A DNA stretch of 55,550 bases. It comes from Bacteroidales bacterium. GTDB lineage: Bacteria > Bacteroidota > Bacteroidia > Bacteroidales > UBA4417. Positions 1 through 8,882 of the stretch are shown here, piece after piece. The translations under genes and the position numbers were made by a program. The stretch's first letter is position 1, and each line of letters opens with the position of its first letter. Where the stretch lies: positions 1 through 55,550 of the forward strand of contig JADJGZ010000030.1 of assembly GCA_016707785.1 (NCBI GenBank). The letters are read 5' to 3'. The notes under the pieces are model-generated. The model made no database searches, was not told the DNA's origin, and worked only from the letters and a program-made list of their open reading frames with translations.

Positions 1-1
1 A

Positions 2-616
2 GAGATCAAACCATATTTAGCTTCTCATTTAACAAATAACAAGAAATTGAAAGGAGCCTACACTTCATTCCAGAAATTGGATAGCCTTGTGGTTGAAGAA
101 GAAAGTGAAGAGACCGGACAAATTGAAAAAACCTTTAAGGATGAATTCTATTATTCAGGCACAGGCTTATTGAGCACCTATATTGAATATGAATGGGACA
201 TCACTGAAAGTCGGTGGGTAGAAAGCTATAAAGATGAATATGCATATGATGAATCAGAAAACTGTATCCAGGAGATTTATTCATATTGGAATGAAGAATC
301 GGAAATATGGCAATTAAGTTCCAGGGAGGTTTATTCCTATTCACCATCCAACCAGGTTATTTTACTGATGTCCTATCAATGGGAAGAGTTTACAAATTCA
401 TGGAAACTGGATTATAAGGATGAATACACCTATCTGTCATCAGAACAGGTCTCTATCCGTTACAACTGGAATAGTACTATTTCAGACTGGGAAATGATCT
501 TTAAAATGAAATATATGTTTAATGAGGATCAGAACCTGGTTGAAAGTACATCATATTATTGGGAACCCATTTCCGAAGTATGGGTCAACCTTAACCAGAT
601 ACGATCATACCTATAA
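2..616 (+). CDS. Aromatic-rich repeat protein, N-terminal part (5' truncated by window edge)
   Basis: The frame is open from base 2 with no start codon, so the gene begins outside the window. Nearly all of it consists of a degenerate repeat of about 33 residues with the pattern Y-x-W, then W, then K-D-E-Y-x-Y (for example YKDEYAYDES and YKDEYTYLSS), seen four to five times. Repeats of this kind are common in secreted Bacteroidota proteins. The frame stops at 616, but the repeat continues without a gap in another frame (next entry). Dropping one T from the TT at 591-592 gives W-V-N-L-T-R-Y-D-H-T-Y, exactly the normal W-to-Y spacing of the other repeats. Read as one protein it ends in a sorting domain, so it is probably exported. 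The molecular function is unknown. Confidence 0.7.
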   Translation, partial: EIKPYLASHLTNNKKLKGAYTSFQKLDSLVVEEESEETGQIEKTFKDEFYYSGTGLLSTYIEYEWDITESRWVESYKDEYAYDESENCIQEIYSYWNEESEIWQLSSREVYSYSPSNQVILLMSYQWEEFTNSWKLDYKDEYTYLSSEQVSIRYNWNSTISDWEMIFKMKYMFNEDQNLVESTSYYWEPISEVWVNLNQIRSYL

Positions 617-1196
617 TGATGATCAGAGGCCTGAAACAATTATCAGTCGGTTTTGGGATGCTGACCTGGAAGAATGGTACGAGAGTAATAAAGAATTGTT
701 TTCATACAGTGTAAATGGTGATTTAATCCTTCATTCCTACTTCGATTGGGACTATTTTACTGAAGAATGGGCTCAAACATGGAAAGAAGACAACACTTAT
801 AATTCACAATATGGGTTTGCTGAATTAGTGGTACCTGAGTTGTTCGAACATAATGATGCATACTTCAACCATATGCTCACTCAACTATCAGCCCATGCCT
901 ATTATGAATTGACCTGGGAATATATTGGAAACATGAAACTCTACTATTCCGAAATCATTCTTTCAGGCTTTGCAGAACCTGAAAAGATGCCAGGTATGGC
1001 ATTCCCTAATCCAAGTGCTCAAGCAAATGCTACTCTTGAAATTTTCGATATGAAAGGACAAGGCCTTTTCAGTAAGATAATAGAAAACAATTCAACGATT
1101 AGTTTGTCGGGTTTTACTGAAGGGATATACAATTACAGGCTGACAATTAATGACAAACTGATTACAACAGGAAAACTTGTGCTTCAGAAAGAATAA
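522..1196 (+). CDS. Same repeat protein, C-terminal part with T9SS-like sorting domain
   Basis: This frame carries the continuation of the protein that starts before base 1. The real protein enters it near base 592; residues before about 25 are an out-of-frame shadow. It holds two more aromatic repeats (DHTYNDDQ..., then ELFSYSVNG...), a linker, and a C-terminal module starting near residue 160 with F-P-N-P and ending G-I-Y-N-Y-R-L...TGKLVLQKE. That is the layout of a type A sorting domain of the type IX secretion system (PNPxxxxxx...G.Y...K.v..), although shorter than usual. Such domains direct passage across the outer membrane and are then removed. The split is best explained by one extra base at 591-592. 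Confidence 0.65.
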   Translation: MRIRTWLKVHHIIGNPFPKYGSTLTRYDHTYNDDQRPETIISRFWDADLEEWYESNKELFSYSVNGDLILHSYFDWDYFTEEWAQTWKEDNTYNSQYGFAELVVPELFEHNDAYFNHMLTQLSAHAYYELTWEYIGNMKLYYSEIILSGFAEPEKMPGMAFPNPSAQANATLEIFDMKGQGLFSKIIENNSTISLSGFTEGIYNYRLTINDKLITTGKLVLQKE

Positions 1197-1225
1197 TAAA
1201 CTGATGATTTAAAGGCAATTCTCTT

Positions 1226-1498
1226 ATGAAGAAAAATTATTCTCACCTATGGATTGCAATCATTGCCATATTAATGAATGTGGAATCCTTTCCCCAGCGT
1301 ATACTGTTAAAACAGGATTGAATCTATCAAGCCAGCACTTCAAGGTATCTACCAGTCTTATATTGATGGCATTAAGTGGAAACCAGGATTTAATTTGGAA
1401 GTAACTACTGATATTCCGATAACCGAGGATCTTTCCGTTGAAACAGGGTTTGCCATTTCAACCAAGGGTTACAAACAATTTTAGAACAAGGCCCTGCA
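1226..1498 (+). pseudogene. 5' part of a PorT-like beta-barrel gene, broken by three frame changes
   Basis: An ATG at 1226 opens a good signal peptide (MKKNYSHLWIAIIAILMN...SFPQ) that runs into a stop after 31 codons. The adjacent frames carry pieces typical of PorT-family outer membrane proteins: A-Y-T-V-K-T-G-L-N-L-S-S, then Y-I-D-G-I-K-W-K-P-G-F-N-L, then ETGFAISTKGYKQ. Adding one base near 1297 (G), one near 1338 (C) and one near 1477 (A) would join signal peptide, these pieces and the open frame at 1499-1900 into one protein of about 225 residues. All three would be single missing bases. Either this is a decaying gene or a low-quality patch of sequence; I favour the latter because no other lesions are present. 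Confidence 0.6.
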
Positions 1499-1900
1499 TT
1501 GGATATGAGTGATTATAAACGAAATGTGAACTCGTACTACCTGGATCTGCCTCTTAATTTTAAAACGCTGATTGATCTGGGGTCAACAGGTATATATGGC
1601 ACTCTAGGTCCTTATATGGGGTTCGGTTTATTTGGCAAAGAAAAATCAGAATACGATTTCAGAGGAACACCAAGATCTGACACCCGTGAGATTAACTGGG
1701 GATCAGATGCTGCAAATGATGATTATAAAAGGTTCGATTTTGGATTAAGTGCAGGTTTGGGAATGGAAATGAAAACATTTCAAATTGGAGTTTATTATAG
1801 CTATGGCCTTGCTAATATCTCATCGTATACCGGGGGAGGCAGGAATGTAAATAACAGGGGATTTTCTATTTCATTGGGTTACAGATTAGGAAAGAAATAA
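1499..1900 (+). CDS. Outer membrane beta-barrel protein (PorT-like), C-terminal part
   Basis: The frame starts at a TTG that is almost certainly not a true start, because coding similarity continues upstream in other frames (see 1226-1498). The 133 residues alternate short amphipathic strands: YYLDLPLNFKTLIDLG, GTLGPYMGFGLFG, RFDFGLSAGLGMEM, FQIGVYYSYGLAN, and a final strand RGFSISLGYRLGKK ending near the C-terminus, as usual for outer membrane barrels. The YYLDLPL-K and 'F.ig..y..gL.Ni' strands are characteristic of the porT/outer membrane beta-barrel family (about 200-230 residues with signal peptide). It lies 26 bp downstream of the repeat protein on the same strand. Specific role unknown. 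Confidence 0.7.
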   Translation: MDMSDYKRNVNSYYLDLPLNFKTLIDLGSTGIYGTLGPYMGFGLFGKEKSEYDFRGTPRSDTREINWGSDAANDDYKRFDFGLSAGLGMEMKTFQIGVYYSYGLANISSYTGGGRNVNNRGFSISLGYRLGKK

Positions 1901-2066
1901 ATGAATAGGGCAATTATTAATTAATATCATAATAAATATCAAGATCAGATTATAATATGTCTAAGCCCGTGATGTGCAGATTCCTTGTAATTCAAAGATA
2001 AAAACATATTATGTCTGAAAAATGCTCAAATAAAGAGACAAATATGGTAAGACCTTCCATTTTTTA

Positions 2067-2717
2067 TTGTTGGTAATCACTCTTCTAAGCTATAACCTCA
2101 GTGGACAAAGCCAAAACAAAACAGTTCAGGAGATCGGAATCAATTTATTACAGATTCCTGCAACTACCCTCGAATTAAATTATCATTGGGATATTAAACC
2201 CAGGTATTCAGTAATAGTAAATGCTGGTTATACTCTAAACTATGTAAAATCCTTTGATTTAACCGGATTCTTGCTGTCACCTCACTTTAAGTGCGGAAAC
2301 AATGGTTATTCATTGACGAATCAATCTGGTACATTTTTACAAACCGGGATTAGGTATAATCTCAGAAAAGTTCTCAATGATTACAACTATTTCTTTTTAG
2401 GCGGGTACCTCTCTCAATCACTTGTTCACGAAAAGACAGAATATGATGATCCGGAAGCATTTGATCCCCCGATAGCAAGTTTCGAGCATTTGATTTATAT
2501 TATTGGCTTCTCAGGTGAACTTGGCTATAATTTCAATATATGTAAACTACTACAAACAGAGATTGCGGCCCGGATTTCTTTTCCATCAAAGAAATACAAC
2601 GATTTGTACGGATATAGCCATTATATACCCGGTATGGGCTATATGGAAACCTGTGGAGGGGCTAAAATTTTTCCAATGATAGCTTTGAATCTAAAATATT
2701 ATTTGAACAACCGATAA
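2067..2717 (+). CDS. Probable outer membrane beta-barrel protein
   Basis: The open frame starts at TTG 2067, inside what looks like a signal peptide (...LLLVITLLSYNLSGQSQ). A better start is ATG 2044: adding one T to the run of six T at 2060-2065 gives MVRPSIFLLLVITLLSYNLSG, a clean signal peptide with cleavage before QSQN. The mature part has alternating strands rich in Y, G and aromatic residues (EIGINLLQIPATTLELNYHW, YSVIVNAGYTLNY, FLQTGIRYNLRK, YFFLGGYLSQSL, ...) and ends MIALNLKYYLNNR, consistent with a small 8-10-stranded barrel. I do not recognise the family. It has no operon partner on its right: the next gene faces it. Confidence 0.6.
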   Translation: MLVITLLSYNLSGQSQNKTVQEIGINLLQIPATTLELNYHWDIKPRYSVIVNAGYTLNYVKSFDLTGFLLSPHFKCGNNGYSLTNQSGTFLQTGIRYNLRKVLNDYNYFFLGGYLSQSLVHEKTEYDDPEAFDPPIASFEHLIYIIGFSGELGYNFNICKLLQTEIAARISFPSKKYNDLYGYSHYIPGMGYMETCGGAKIFPMIALNLKYYLNNR

Positions 2718-2754
2718 GAACCCTTTACACTTTTGCAGGTTTATCTACCTCATA

Positions 2755-3450
2755 TTATTTACTGATTATCTTAATCTCGACTCTCCTGTTTATTGATCTG
2801 TCGGCTTCGGTAAACTCTGCAACTAATTTGTTATTAGCACCAAATCCTTTATAAGTCATCCTTGCAGGAGAGATGCCATACTCTATCAGATAATCATATA
2901 CTACTTTGGCCCGATTCACTGACAGGTCACGGGTTTGGGTATCAGAATCAATACCGTCGAGTCCTGGTTCTTCACAGCAGATATAACCCTGGATTTCGAT
3001 GACCAGAGTGGGATACTGTTTCATTGTCTTAAGCAACTTCTGAAGTGTTGGAATAGATCCAGGTAAAAGTTTATGTTTCCCACCCACAAAATTTATGTTT
3101 TCCAGCCGTAAAGCCGATCCAATATCTGCTTTATCGATTTTATAAACACTGTCATTTGCAGGTTTTGTTGCTGAAAGTTTTTTGACAGGAGTTGCATAAA
3201 GTTCAACACATCTGTTCAAAGCACGTGACTCATCAGTGGCATTCGTATTTAAAGGGGATCTTTTGCCCATAGCCTTAAAGCTGATAAGCGAATCAGTTAT
3301 CTTTCCAGCTACCAGGTAATCTTTTACACTTTGTGCGCGCTGCATGGAAAGCTTATCATTATAGCTATGATCGCCAACCGAATCGCAATGCGAAATGATT
3401 CTGAATGCTTTGAATGCCGATGTTTGCAGCAGGCTGTCGATTTTTAGCAT
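2755..3450 (-). CDS. Protein with two OmpA-like peptidoglycan-binding domains
   Basis: Two OmpA_C-like domains are visible. The first (residues ~1-90) has HCDSVGDHSYNDKLSMQRAQ...VKDYL...NRCVELYA; the second (residues ~115-231) has IEIQGYICCEEPG...LSVNRAKVVYDYLIEYGISPARMTYKGFGANN...INRRVEIKI. This fold binds the meso-diaminopimelate of peptidoglycan and anchors the outer membrane to the wall. Oddities: there is no signal peptide, and the first domain lacks its opening strand. The same frame upstream reads K-L-D-F-D then a stop at about 3463, so a longer version may have existed; the second domain has two Cys where the GHTD motif is usually found. It may be a truncated or mis-sequenced larger OmpA-family protein. 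Confidence 0.7.
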   Translation of the reverse strand: MLKIDSLLQTSAFKAFRIISHCDSVGDHSYNDKLSMQRAQSVKDYLVAGKITDSLISFKAMGKRSPLNTNATDESRALNRCVELYATPVKKLSATKPANDSVYKIDKADIGSALRLENINFVGGKHKLLPGSIPTLQKLLKTMKQYPTLVIEIQGYICCEEPGLDGIDSDTQTRDLSVNRAKVVYDYLIEYGISPARMTYKGFGANNKLVAEFTEADRSINRRVEIKIISK

Positions 3451-3607
3451 TATCGATGAAAATCGTTAATCGAAATCCAGTTTTACTTTCTGGAAATCTG
3501 AATTACACTAAAAGATATTTAATTTCTTTTTGGGCATAAAGGTTAATATGGTTAAAGTCCAAGGGCTGAAAGCCAAAAATAATAAAAACAGTTTTCATTA
3601 ATAAAAT

Positions 3608-4222
3608 CTAGATAGTACCATTTTCAATCATAAGGACGATACGTTCAATATCAGCATCTTCATGCAAAGGGTCATACTTAGTCTTGAGATTGTAACCGAA
3701 GACTTTCCCAATGCCCTGCCAGAAGAAGGCCATAAATCGCCCCCTGAACTCTTTGACGATATCATAAGAGCTGTTGGTGGTTTGACGGTCGATAAGTTTC
3801 AGTAGAATTTTTCCCTGGGTGAAAGTCAGTTCTTTGAGTTCAGCACCAAACTGAGCCTGTAATTCATCTTCAGCTTGTTTCATCATTTTTTTTACGCTCC
3901 TTCTCTGATTTACCGACTCAATTTTTTTATTGTATTCGTCGAATTTGATTCCTGCTAACCTGGCATAAGGATAAGCTACCTTGACATTTCTAACAAGGCG
4001 ATCCCATTTGCGGGCTTCAGCGGAGTTTTTAAAGGATTTAGTACCCCAGACATAGACCTGATCGAGGTACATGATGGGAAGTGTATCTCCATCGACAATA
4101 ATAGCGGAGCAATGATACCCCTGCTCATCGTGTGGGTTAATGATCTGGGAAAACAGCAGACCAGGGATAAAGATCAGTAAAGAAATAACCAGGGATCTCA
4201 AAGCAAAACTTTTTCTGCTCAT
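3608..4222 (-). CDS. DUF4294 domain-containing exported protein
   Basis: A signal peptide (MSRKSFALRSLVISLLIFIPGLLFSQ) is followed by a compact 175-residue domain: AIIVDGDTLPIMYLDQVYVWG, then a Lys/Arg-rich helix-rich region with RKWDRLVRNVKVAYPYARLAG, RRSVKKMMKQAEDEL and a C-terminal LLKLIDRQT...FWQGIGKVFGYNLKTKYDP. This matches DUF4294, a family of about 200-residue proteins confined to Bacteroidota with no assigned function. It lies downstream of clpX, 94 bp away, on the same strand; it may be co-transcribed but there is no direct sign of it. Start chosen at the ATG that gives the signal peptide. Confidence 0.8.
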   Translation of the reverse strand: MSRKSFALRSLVISLLIFIPGLLFSQIINPHDEQGYHCSAIIVDGDTLPIMYLDQVYVWGTKSFKNSAEARKWDRLVRNVKVAYPYARLAGIKFDEYNKKIESVNQRRSVKKMMKQAEDELQAQFGAELKELTFTQGKILLKLIDRQTTNSSYDIVKEFRGRFMAFFWQGIGKVFGYNLKTKYDPLHEDADIERIVLMIENGTI

Positions 4223-4315
4223 TGGTCAAATATTGTGCCAATATAATAACAACAAAACGGGATGTTTTATTGGGTAGAGTGAAAAAAAGTTTGAAAATGA
4301 GTAACAGTAGAATGA

Positions 4316-5551
4316 TCAGGCAACTTTCAGCCTGGCAACATTGGTTTTACCAAGTTTTTCAACAGCATAGCTCCGGGTAATCACCAGGTCAGCATGTTTT
4401 GTAGCCGATGGAATTTCGAACATGGCATCTGTAAGGATTGCTTCCAGGATAGAACGAAGCCCACGGGCGCCGGTTCTGAATTCAATAGCCTTGTCGACGA
4501 TGAATTCATAGGCTTCATCACTGAAAATAAGCTTTACATCATCCATTTCAAATAAGCGGGTGAACTGTTTGATGAGCGCATTCTTAGGTTCTGTCAGGAT
4601 CCTGATCAGCACTTCACGGCTTAACGGGTTCAGGTAGGTAACCACTGGAAAACGTCCAACCAGCTCAGGGATGAGACCATAACTCTTGAGATCCTGCGGG
4701 GCGACATACTGAAGCAGGTTATTTTTGTCCACCAGGTCTTTTTCCCGATCGAGGGAGTAGCCAATGACGGAGGTTTGCATACGGGCTGCAATTTTCTTGT
4801 CGATACCATCAAAAGCACCACCGGTAATAAACAGGATATTCTTGGTATTCACCTGTATCATTTTCTGTTCCGGGTGTTTCCTGCCTCCTTGTGGAGGGAC
4901 ATTCACTTCGGCGCCTTCAAGGAGTTTGAGTAATGCCTGCTGGACACCTTCCCCGGACACATCGCGTGTTATGGAAGGATTATCGCTTTTCCTGGAAATT
5001 TTATCAATTTCATCTATGAATACAATGCCTTTTTCTGCTGCTGCAACATTATAGTCTGCCGCCTGCAACAACCTGGTAAGAATGCTTTCAACATCTTCGC
5101 CAACATAACCGGCTTCAGTAAGTACCGTAGCATCAGCAATGCAGAAAGGAACATGCAGCATACGTGCAATTGTGCGGGCAAGGAGTGTTTTACCTGTTCC
5201 TGTTTCGCCTACGAGGATGATGTTGGATTTTTCTATCTCCACTTCATCCTTGCTCTTCACTGTAGCCTGATTGATACGTTTATAATGGTTATAAACCGCA
5301 ACGGACAGGATTCTCTTGGCATCGTCCTGGCCTATAACGTAACCATCCAGGTAATTTTTAATTTCCTGGGGTTTAGGAGTTTCGAAGTGTTTTTGGTCAC
5401 GCTGAACTGTATGAGTCAATTCCTCCTTCATGATCTCCCTGGCCTGGTCCACGCAATAGTCGCAGATATGGGCTTCAAGTCCGGCGATGAGGATATTGGT
5501 ATCATGTTTCAGTCTACCACAAAATGAACAACGTTCTTCTTTCTTGGTCAT
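4316..5551 (-). CDS. clpX: ATP-dependent Clp protease ATP-binding subunit ClpX
   Basis: AAA+ unfoldase that recognises tagged substrates, unfolds them with ATP and feeds them into ClpP. The N-terminal zinc-binding domain has its four Cys at residues 8, 11, 30 and 33. Walker A GETGTGKT lies at 115-122, the pore loop GYVGED at 148-153 and Walker B VFIDEIDK at about 177-184, followed by sensor regions (ITGGAFDGID, ARGLRSILE). At 411 residues it has the usual length. It is encoded downstream of clpP (143 bp) and tig in the order tig-clpP-clpX, the same order as in many bacteria, although the spacers here are long enough for separate promoters. Confidence 0.98.
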   Translation of the reverse strand: MTKKEERCSFCGRLKHDTNILIAGLEAHICDYCVDQAREIMKEELTHTVQRDQKHFETPKPQEIKNYLDGYVIGQDDAKRILSVAVYNHYKRINQATVKSKDEVEIEKSNIILVGETGTGKTLLARTIARMLHVPFCIADATVLTEAGYVGEDVESILTRLLQAADYNVAAAEKGIVFIDEIDKISRKSDNPSITRDVSGEGVQQALLKLLEGAEVNVPPQGGRKHPEQKMIQVNTKNILFITGGAFDGIDKKIAARMQTSVIGYSLDREKDLVDKNNLLQYVAPQDLKSYGLIPELVGRFPVVTYLNPLSREVLIRILTEPKNALIKQFTRLFEMDDVKLIFSDEAYEFIVDKAIEFRTGARGLRSILEAILTDAMFEIPSATKHADLVITRSYAVEKLGKTNVARLKVA

Positions 5552-5694
5552 AGGTCAGTAATTTTCATCTGTAGGTTCATTAATAATAAGCTCACCAGCA
5601 GATTTGTCATGTATGAGAACTCCAGGGTATGCTAAATTTACATAAAATTTCAATTCAAATCAATCCTGAATTGCATTACTTGTCAATAACAGGA

Positions 5695-6363
5695 TTATTG
5701 TACTTCCCTGAAAAGCACTTCATCTATCATTCCGTATTCCTTAGCTTCTTCTGAAGTCATCCAGTAGTCGCGATCTCCGTCCTTTTCAATACGTTTAATG
5801 GATTGACCGGAATGAAGGGCAATGATTTCATAAAGTTCCTTCTTCAGTTTAAGGATTTCACGGGTTGTTATTTCAATATCTGAGGCTTGTCCTTCAGCAC
5901 CCCCCATAGGTTGGTGTATCAGAATCCTTGAATGTTTCAGAGCGGTACGTTTTCCTTTCTGGCCTGCACATAATAGCACAGCTCCCATGCTGGCAGCCAT
6001 ACCTGTACAAATTGTAGCTACATCCGGTGCGATATACTGCATAGTATCATAAATCCCCAGCCCGGCATAAACCGAACCACCTGGGGTATTGAGATAAATC
6101 TGTATATCACGTTTTGAATCTACAGATTCAAGGAAAAGTAACTGGGCTTGTATAATATTGGCAACGTAGTCATCGATGGGTACACCAAGGAAAATGATAC
6201 GGTCCATCATCAGTCGTGAGAATACATCCATTGTGGCAATATTCAGTTGCCTCTCTTCAATAATAGTTGGAGAGATATAGTTATTCTGAGCGGATGTATA
6301 CCTGTTTAGTGTCATACTGCTGATACCTCTATGGCGTACAGCATATTTCCGGAATTCGTCCAT
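5695..6363 (-). CDS. clpP: ATP-dependent Clp protease proteolytic subunit ClpP
   Basis: Serine peptidase that forms the double heptameric chamber of ClpXP/ClpAP. Family signatures are clear: LNTPGGSVYAG (residues 91-101), nucleophile Ser125 in GMAASMGAVLL, catalytic His150 in RILIHQPMGG, and the acidic member of the triad in DGDRDYWMT (195-203). The 222-residue length includes an N-terminal stretch of about 30 residues that is probably a propeptide or an over-long start; the conserved core begins near SPTIIEERQ. It sits between tig and clpX on the same strand, as expected for the quality-control cluster. Confidence 0.98.
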   Translation of the reverse strand: MDEFRKYAVRHRGISSMTLNRYTSAQNNYISPTIIEERQLNIATMDVFSRLMMDRIIFLGVPIDDYVANIIQAQLLFLESVDSKRDIQIYLNTPGGSVYAGLGIYDTMQYIAPDVATICTGMAASMGAVLLCAGQKGKRTALKHSRILIHQPMGGAEGQASDIEITTREILKLKKELYEIIALHSGQSIKRIEKDGDRDYWMTSEEAKEYGMIDEVLFREVQ

Positions 6364-6540
6364 TAGCTTAAAATATTTGATTTATAACCTTTACCAGGTT
6401 CTATAATCAAAACTGTTAATCGGTGTTATATCCTATTGATGCAACAATTAATAGCTAAAAGTTACAAAAGGTAACACCGATTATTCAGAATTGTATGAAC
6501 CAATTTTTAGAGTTGAAACAATTCAGGATGCAAAAGGTTC

Positions 6541-7902
6541 TTAATGCCGTTCAGCATCCAGCTTAACAAAATCATCGTAGCTGATTTCCTTTTCGACGAG
6601 TTTGACCTTCGATTTGATCAAAGCTGCAATTTTTACTTCGAAAAGACTATCAATTATCCTTCTCACTTCATCATGCCTGGTTTCAAGGAATGAATCGGCA
6701 AGAGTATCAAGTCGTTTTTCAAGATCCTCAGTGAGAGGCATCGTCCTCCAACCCGGGAGATAGCGATCTTTCACAAAACCTTTGATCTGCTCATCTTCCA
6801 CTTCTATATTATTCTCTTTGATAATCCTGTTTTCAATAAGCTGCCATTTCATTGATTTAGAATACTTATCGTAGTCTTTATCAATATCTTCCTGGGTAAT
6901 TTTACCTTCGTTACTTTCAAGCAACCAACGTTTGAGAAAATCATCCGGCAGACTCATTGGAGCCATCTCCATCAGCTTATCCTGAACGATATGCATGAAA
7001 TAATGGTCACTATCACCCACAAATGAGTTCTCTGATTCAGCACGAAGTTTATTCCTGAAATCTTCTTCAGAAGTGATTCCGGCATCAGGGAATACCTGTG
7101 CATAAAATGCATCAGTGAGTTCGGCAGGTATCATGGTACTGATTTCTCCGACTGTAAACCTGAAATCAGAATGAAGATTTTCTGCTTCTTCTTTCTGGAT
7201 AGCAAGCATGGTTGCAATTTCGGTGGTATTTTCAAGAGCTTTTAGTGGATTGAATACTAATATGTCTCCGGTTTTTGCGCCGATAAATGCTTTTTTCGTT
7301 TCTTCATCCCTTATGGTATCAATCATCATCTTTGATGTGTGGAAGATACCATTCTCCAGTATATTTCCGGCCTCGTCCAATTGAACAAACTCGCCACTAA
7401 GTACATCTTTTTCACCGGCTACCTCAGCAGTACCCATGGAACCATAGCGCTGCCGCAAATCGGTGATATATTTATCGAGTAAATCGTCATTTACAATAAT
7501 CTTGTGATAGTCGATACTGACTGTTTCGTCCAATACCAAATTAAATTCAGGAGCAAATGCCAGGTCGAAGTAGAAAGATATCTCTTTCCCATCCTGCCAG
7601 TCGAAAGTCTGGGTAAGTTCCATATTAGGCAAAGGCTGACCCAAAACATCCAGTTTTTCGTCAGCAATGTATTTTGACAGTGCATCGGATACCAGTTTAT
7701 TCACTTCATCAGCAAATACAGCGCTACCGTACATCTTTTTAATCATTCCAAAAGGAACATGACCAGGCCTGAACCCAGGAACATTGGCTTTTCGTTGGTA
7801 TTCCTTCAATACTTTATTCACACTTTCGTTATACTCTGCCGGGCTAACAGCAATCTTAACCGTACTAGTCAATTCTCCGGTACTTTCTTTTGTTATTTCC
7901 AT
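6541..7902 (-). CDS. tig: Trigger factor (ribosome-associated chaperone, peptidyl-prolyl isomerase)
   Basis: Binds next to the ribosomal exit tunnel and shields nascent chains. The N-terminal ribosome-binding domain contains the family signature GFRPGHVPFGMIKKMYG (residues ~42-58), preceded by VSPAEYNESVNKVLKEYQRKA. A PPIase-like middle domain (about 150-240) and a long helical C-terminal domain follow, ending SYDDFVKLDAERH. At 453 residues the length is normal. Bacteroidota trigger factors often have a degenerate PPIase domain, and the usual aromatic pocket residues are not obvious here. A -7/-33 promoter candidate lies 85-115 bp upstream. Confidence 0.95.
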   Translation of the reverse strand: MEITKESTGELTSTVKIAVSPAEYNESVNKVLKEYQRKANVPGFRPGHVPFGMIKKMYGSAVFADEVNKLVSDALSKYIADEKLDVLGQPLPNMELTQTFDWQDGKEISFYFDLAFAPEFNLVLDETVSIDYHKIIVNDDLLDKYITDLRQRYGSMGTAEVAGEKDVLSGEFVQLDEAGNILENGIFHTSKMMIDTIRDEETKKAFIGAKTGDILVFNPLKALENTTEIATMLAIQKEEAENLHSDFRFTVGEISTMIPAELTDAFYAQVFPDAGITSEEDFRNKLRAESENSFVGDSDHYFMHIVQDKLMEMAPMSLPDDFLKRWLLESNEGKITQEDIDKDYDKYSKSMKWQLIENRIIKENNIEVEDEQIKGFVKDRYLPGWRTMPLTEDLEKRLDTLADSFLETRHDEVRRIIDSLFEVKIAALIKSKVKLVEKEISYDDFVKLDAERH

Positions 7903-7986
7903 TAATGCTTAAGTTTGATTTTCCTTAAAGAAACTATTAATTTTCAACAAGATAACTTACAAATTCATCTTGCAGAATGAAGGGTG

Positions 7987-8017
7987 CAAAGATATAATTA
8001 ATTAAGCAATGAACAAG
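7987..8017 (-). promoter_or_regulatory. Candidate Bacteroidota promoter for tig
   Basis: Reading the minus strand, TATCTTTG (7994-7987) fits the -7 consensus TAnnTTTG fully, and CTTG (8017-8014), one base off TTTG, lies exactly 19 nt upstream. The leader to the tig start codon would be about 75-80 nt. Sequence match only. Confidence 0.5.
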
Positions 8018-8150
8018 GGAAAAGGCTGGAAAACAGAAGGCTTGTTATTCTCAGTTTTAAAATCGCAGAGGGAACGACTATGTGCATTGAAACACTCTTC
8101 CGGTGATGAACCAGATCAGTTTAACTTTGTTTTATATAAAAGACTCAAGG

Positions 8151-8798
8151 ATGTTCGCGACACAAAGAATTATCATTACCCTGCTATTTTTTATCCCTTT
8201 ATTAGCCGGATGCAACCAAGTAGATAAGAAGATTATGACAAATGAACAAAGTATAACTGCAGAAGCAGGAAATGACACAGCTACTTTTGGGATGGGATGT
8301 TTCTGGTGTACAGAAGCTGTCTTCCAACAGTTAAAGGGAGTTGTTTCTGTAACGTCAGGCTACACAGGCGGGAATGTCAAAAATCCTGCATACAGGGAAG
8401 TCTGCACAGGCCTCACTGGTCATGCGGAGGTATCCCAGATTGTATATGATACCAACATCATTAGTTTCTCAGAGCTATTGGAAGTATTCTGGACGGCTCA
8501 TGACCCCACCACTTTGAACAGGCAGGGTGCAGACCAGGGCACTCAGTACAGATCGGCTGTTTTTTATCACAATGAATCGCAGAAACAACTGGCTGAAACC
8601 TATAAAAAGAAGTTGAATGAGGAAAAGGCTTATCCTAACCCGGTGGTTACAGAGATTAGTCCGTTGACAATATTTTACAAAGCAGAAGATTACCACATGG
8701 ATTATTACAATACCAATGGAAGTGCTCCCTATTGCAAATTTGTGATTGAACCAAAGGTGGAAAAAATCAGAAAAGTGTTTAAAGAGAAGACCCGGTAG
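8151..8798 (+). CDS. msrA: Peptide-methionine (S)-S-oxide reductase MsrA, lipoprotein form
   Basis: Reduces the S-epimer of methionine sulfoxide in proteins. The catalytic motif GMGCFWCTEAVFQ is present, followed by SGYTGG, HAEVSQIVYD, FWTAHDPTTLNRQGADQGTQYRSAVFYH and the C-terminal YHMDYY and Y-C-K-F-V, all standard for MsrA. I chose ATG 8151 (MFATQRIII...) rather than ATG 8103, because it opens a lipoprotein signal peptide with lipobox LLAGC; the enzyme is then expected to be anchored in the periplasm or outer membrane. It is divergent from tig, with about 250 bp between the two starts. The reducing Cys residues near the C-terminus are not obvious apart from the Y-C-K-F one. Confidence 0.93.
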   Translation: MFATQRIIITLLFFIPLLAGCNQVDKKIMTNEQSITAEAGNDTATFGMGCFWCTEAVFQQLKGVVSVTSGYTGGNVKNPAYREVCTGLTGHAEVSQIVYDTNIISFSELLEVFWTAHDPTTLNRQGADQGTQYRSAVFYHNESQKQLAETYKKKLNEEKAYPNPVVTEISPLTIFYKAEDYHMDYYNTNGSAPYCKFVIEPKVEKIRKVFKEKTR

Positions 8799-8882
8799 AG
8801 GCACAAAATTTTCAAAACAAGATGCTTCTTTGTTTTTTCCTGGCTCAAACTAGAATTGAGGAGACCCTGGCATGAAGGTTTT

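Noticed and set aside
8009..8227. 72-residue open frame before and over the start of msrA
   Set aside because: It overlaps the MsrA signal peptide in another frame and lies over the tig promoter; no family resemblance.
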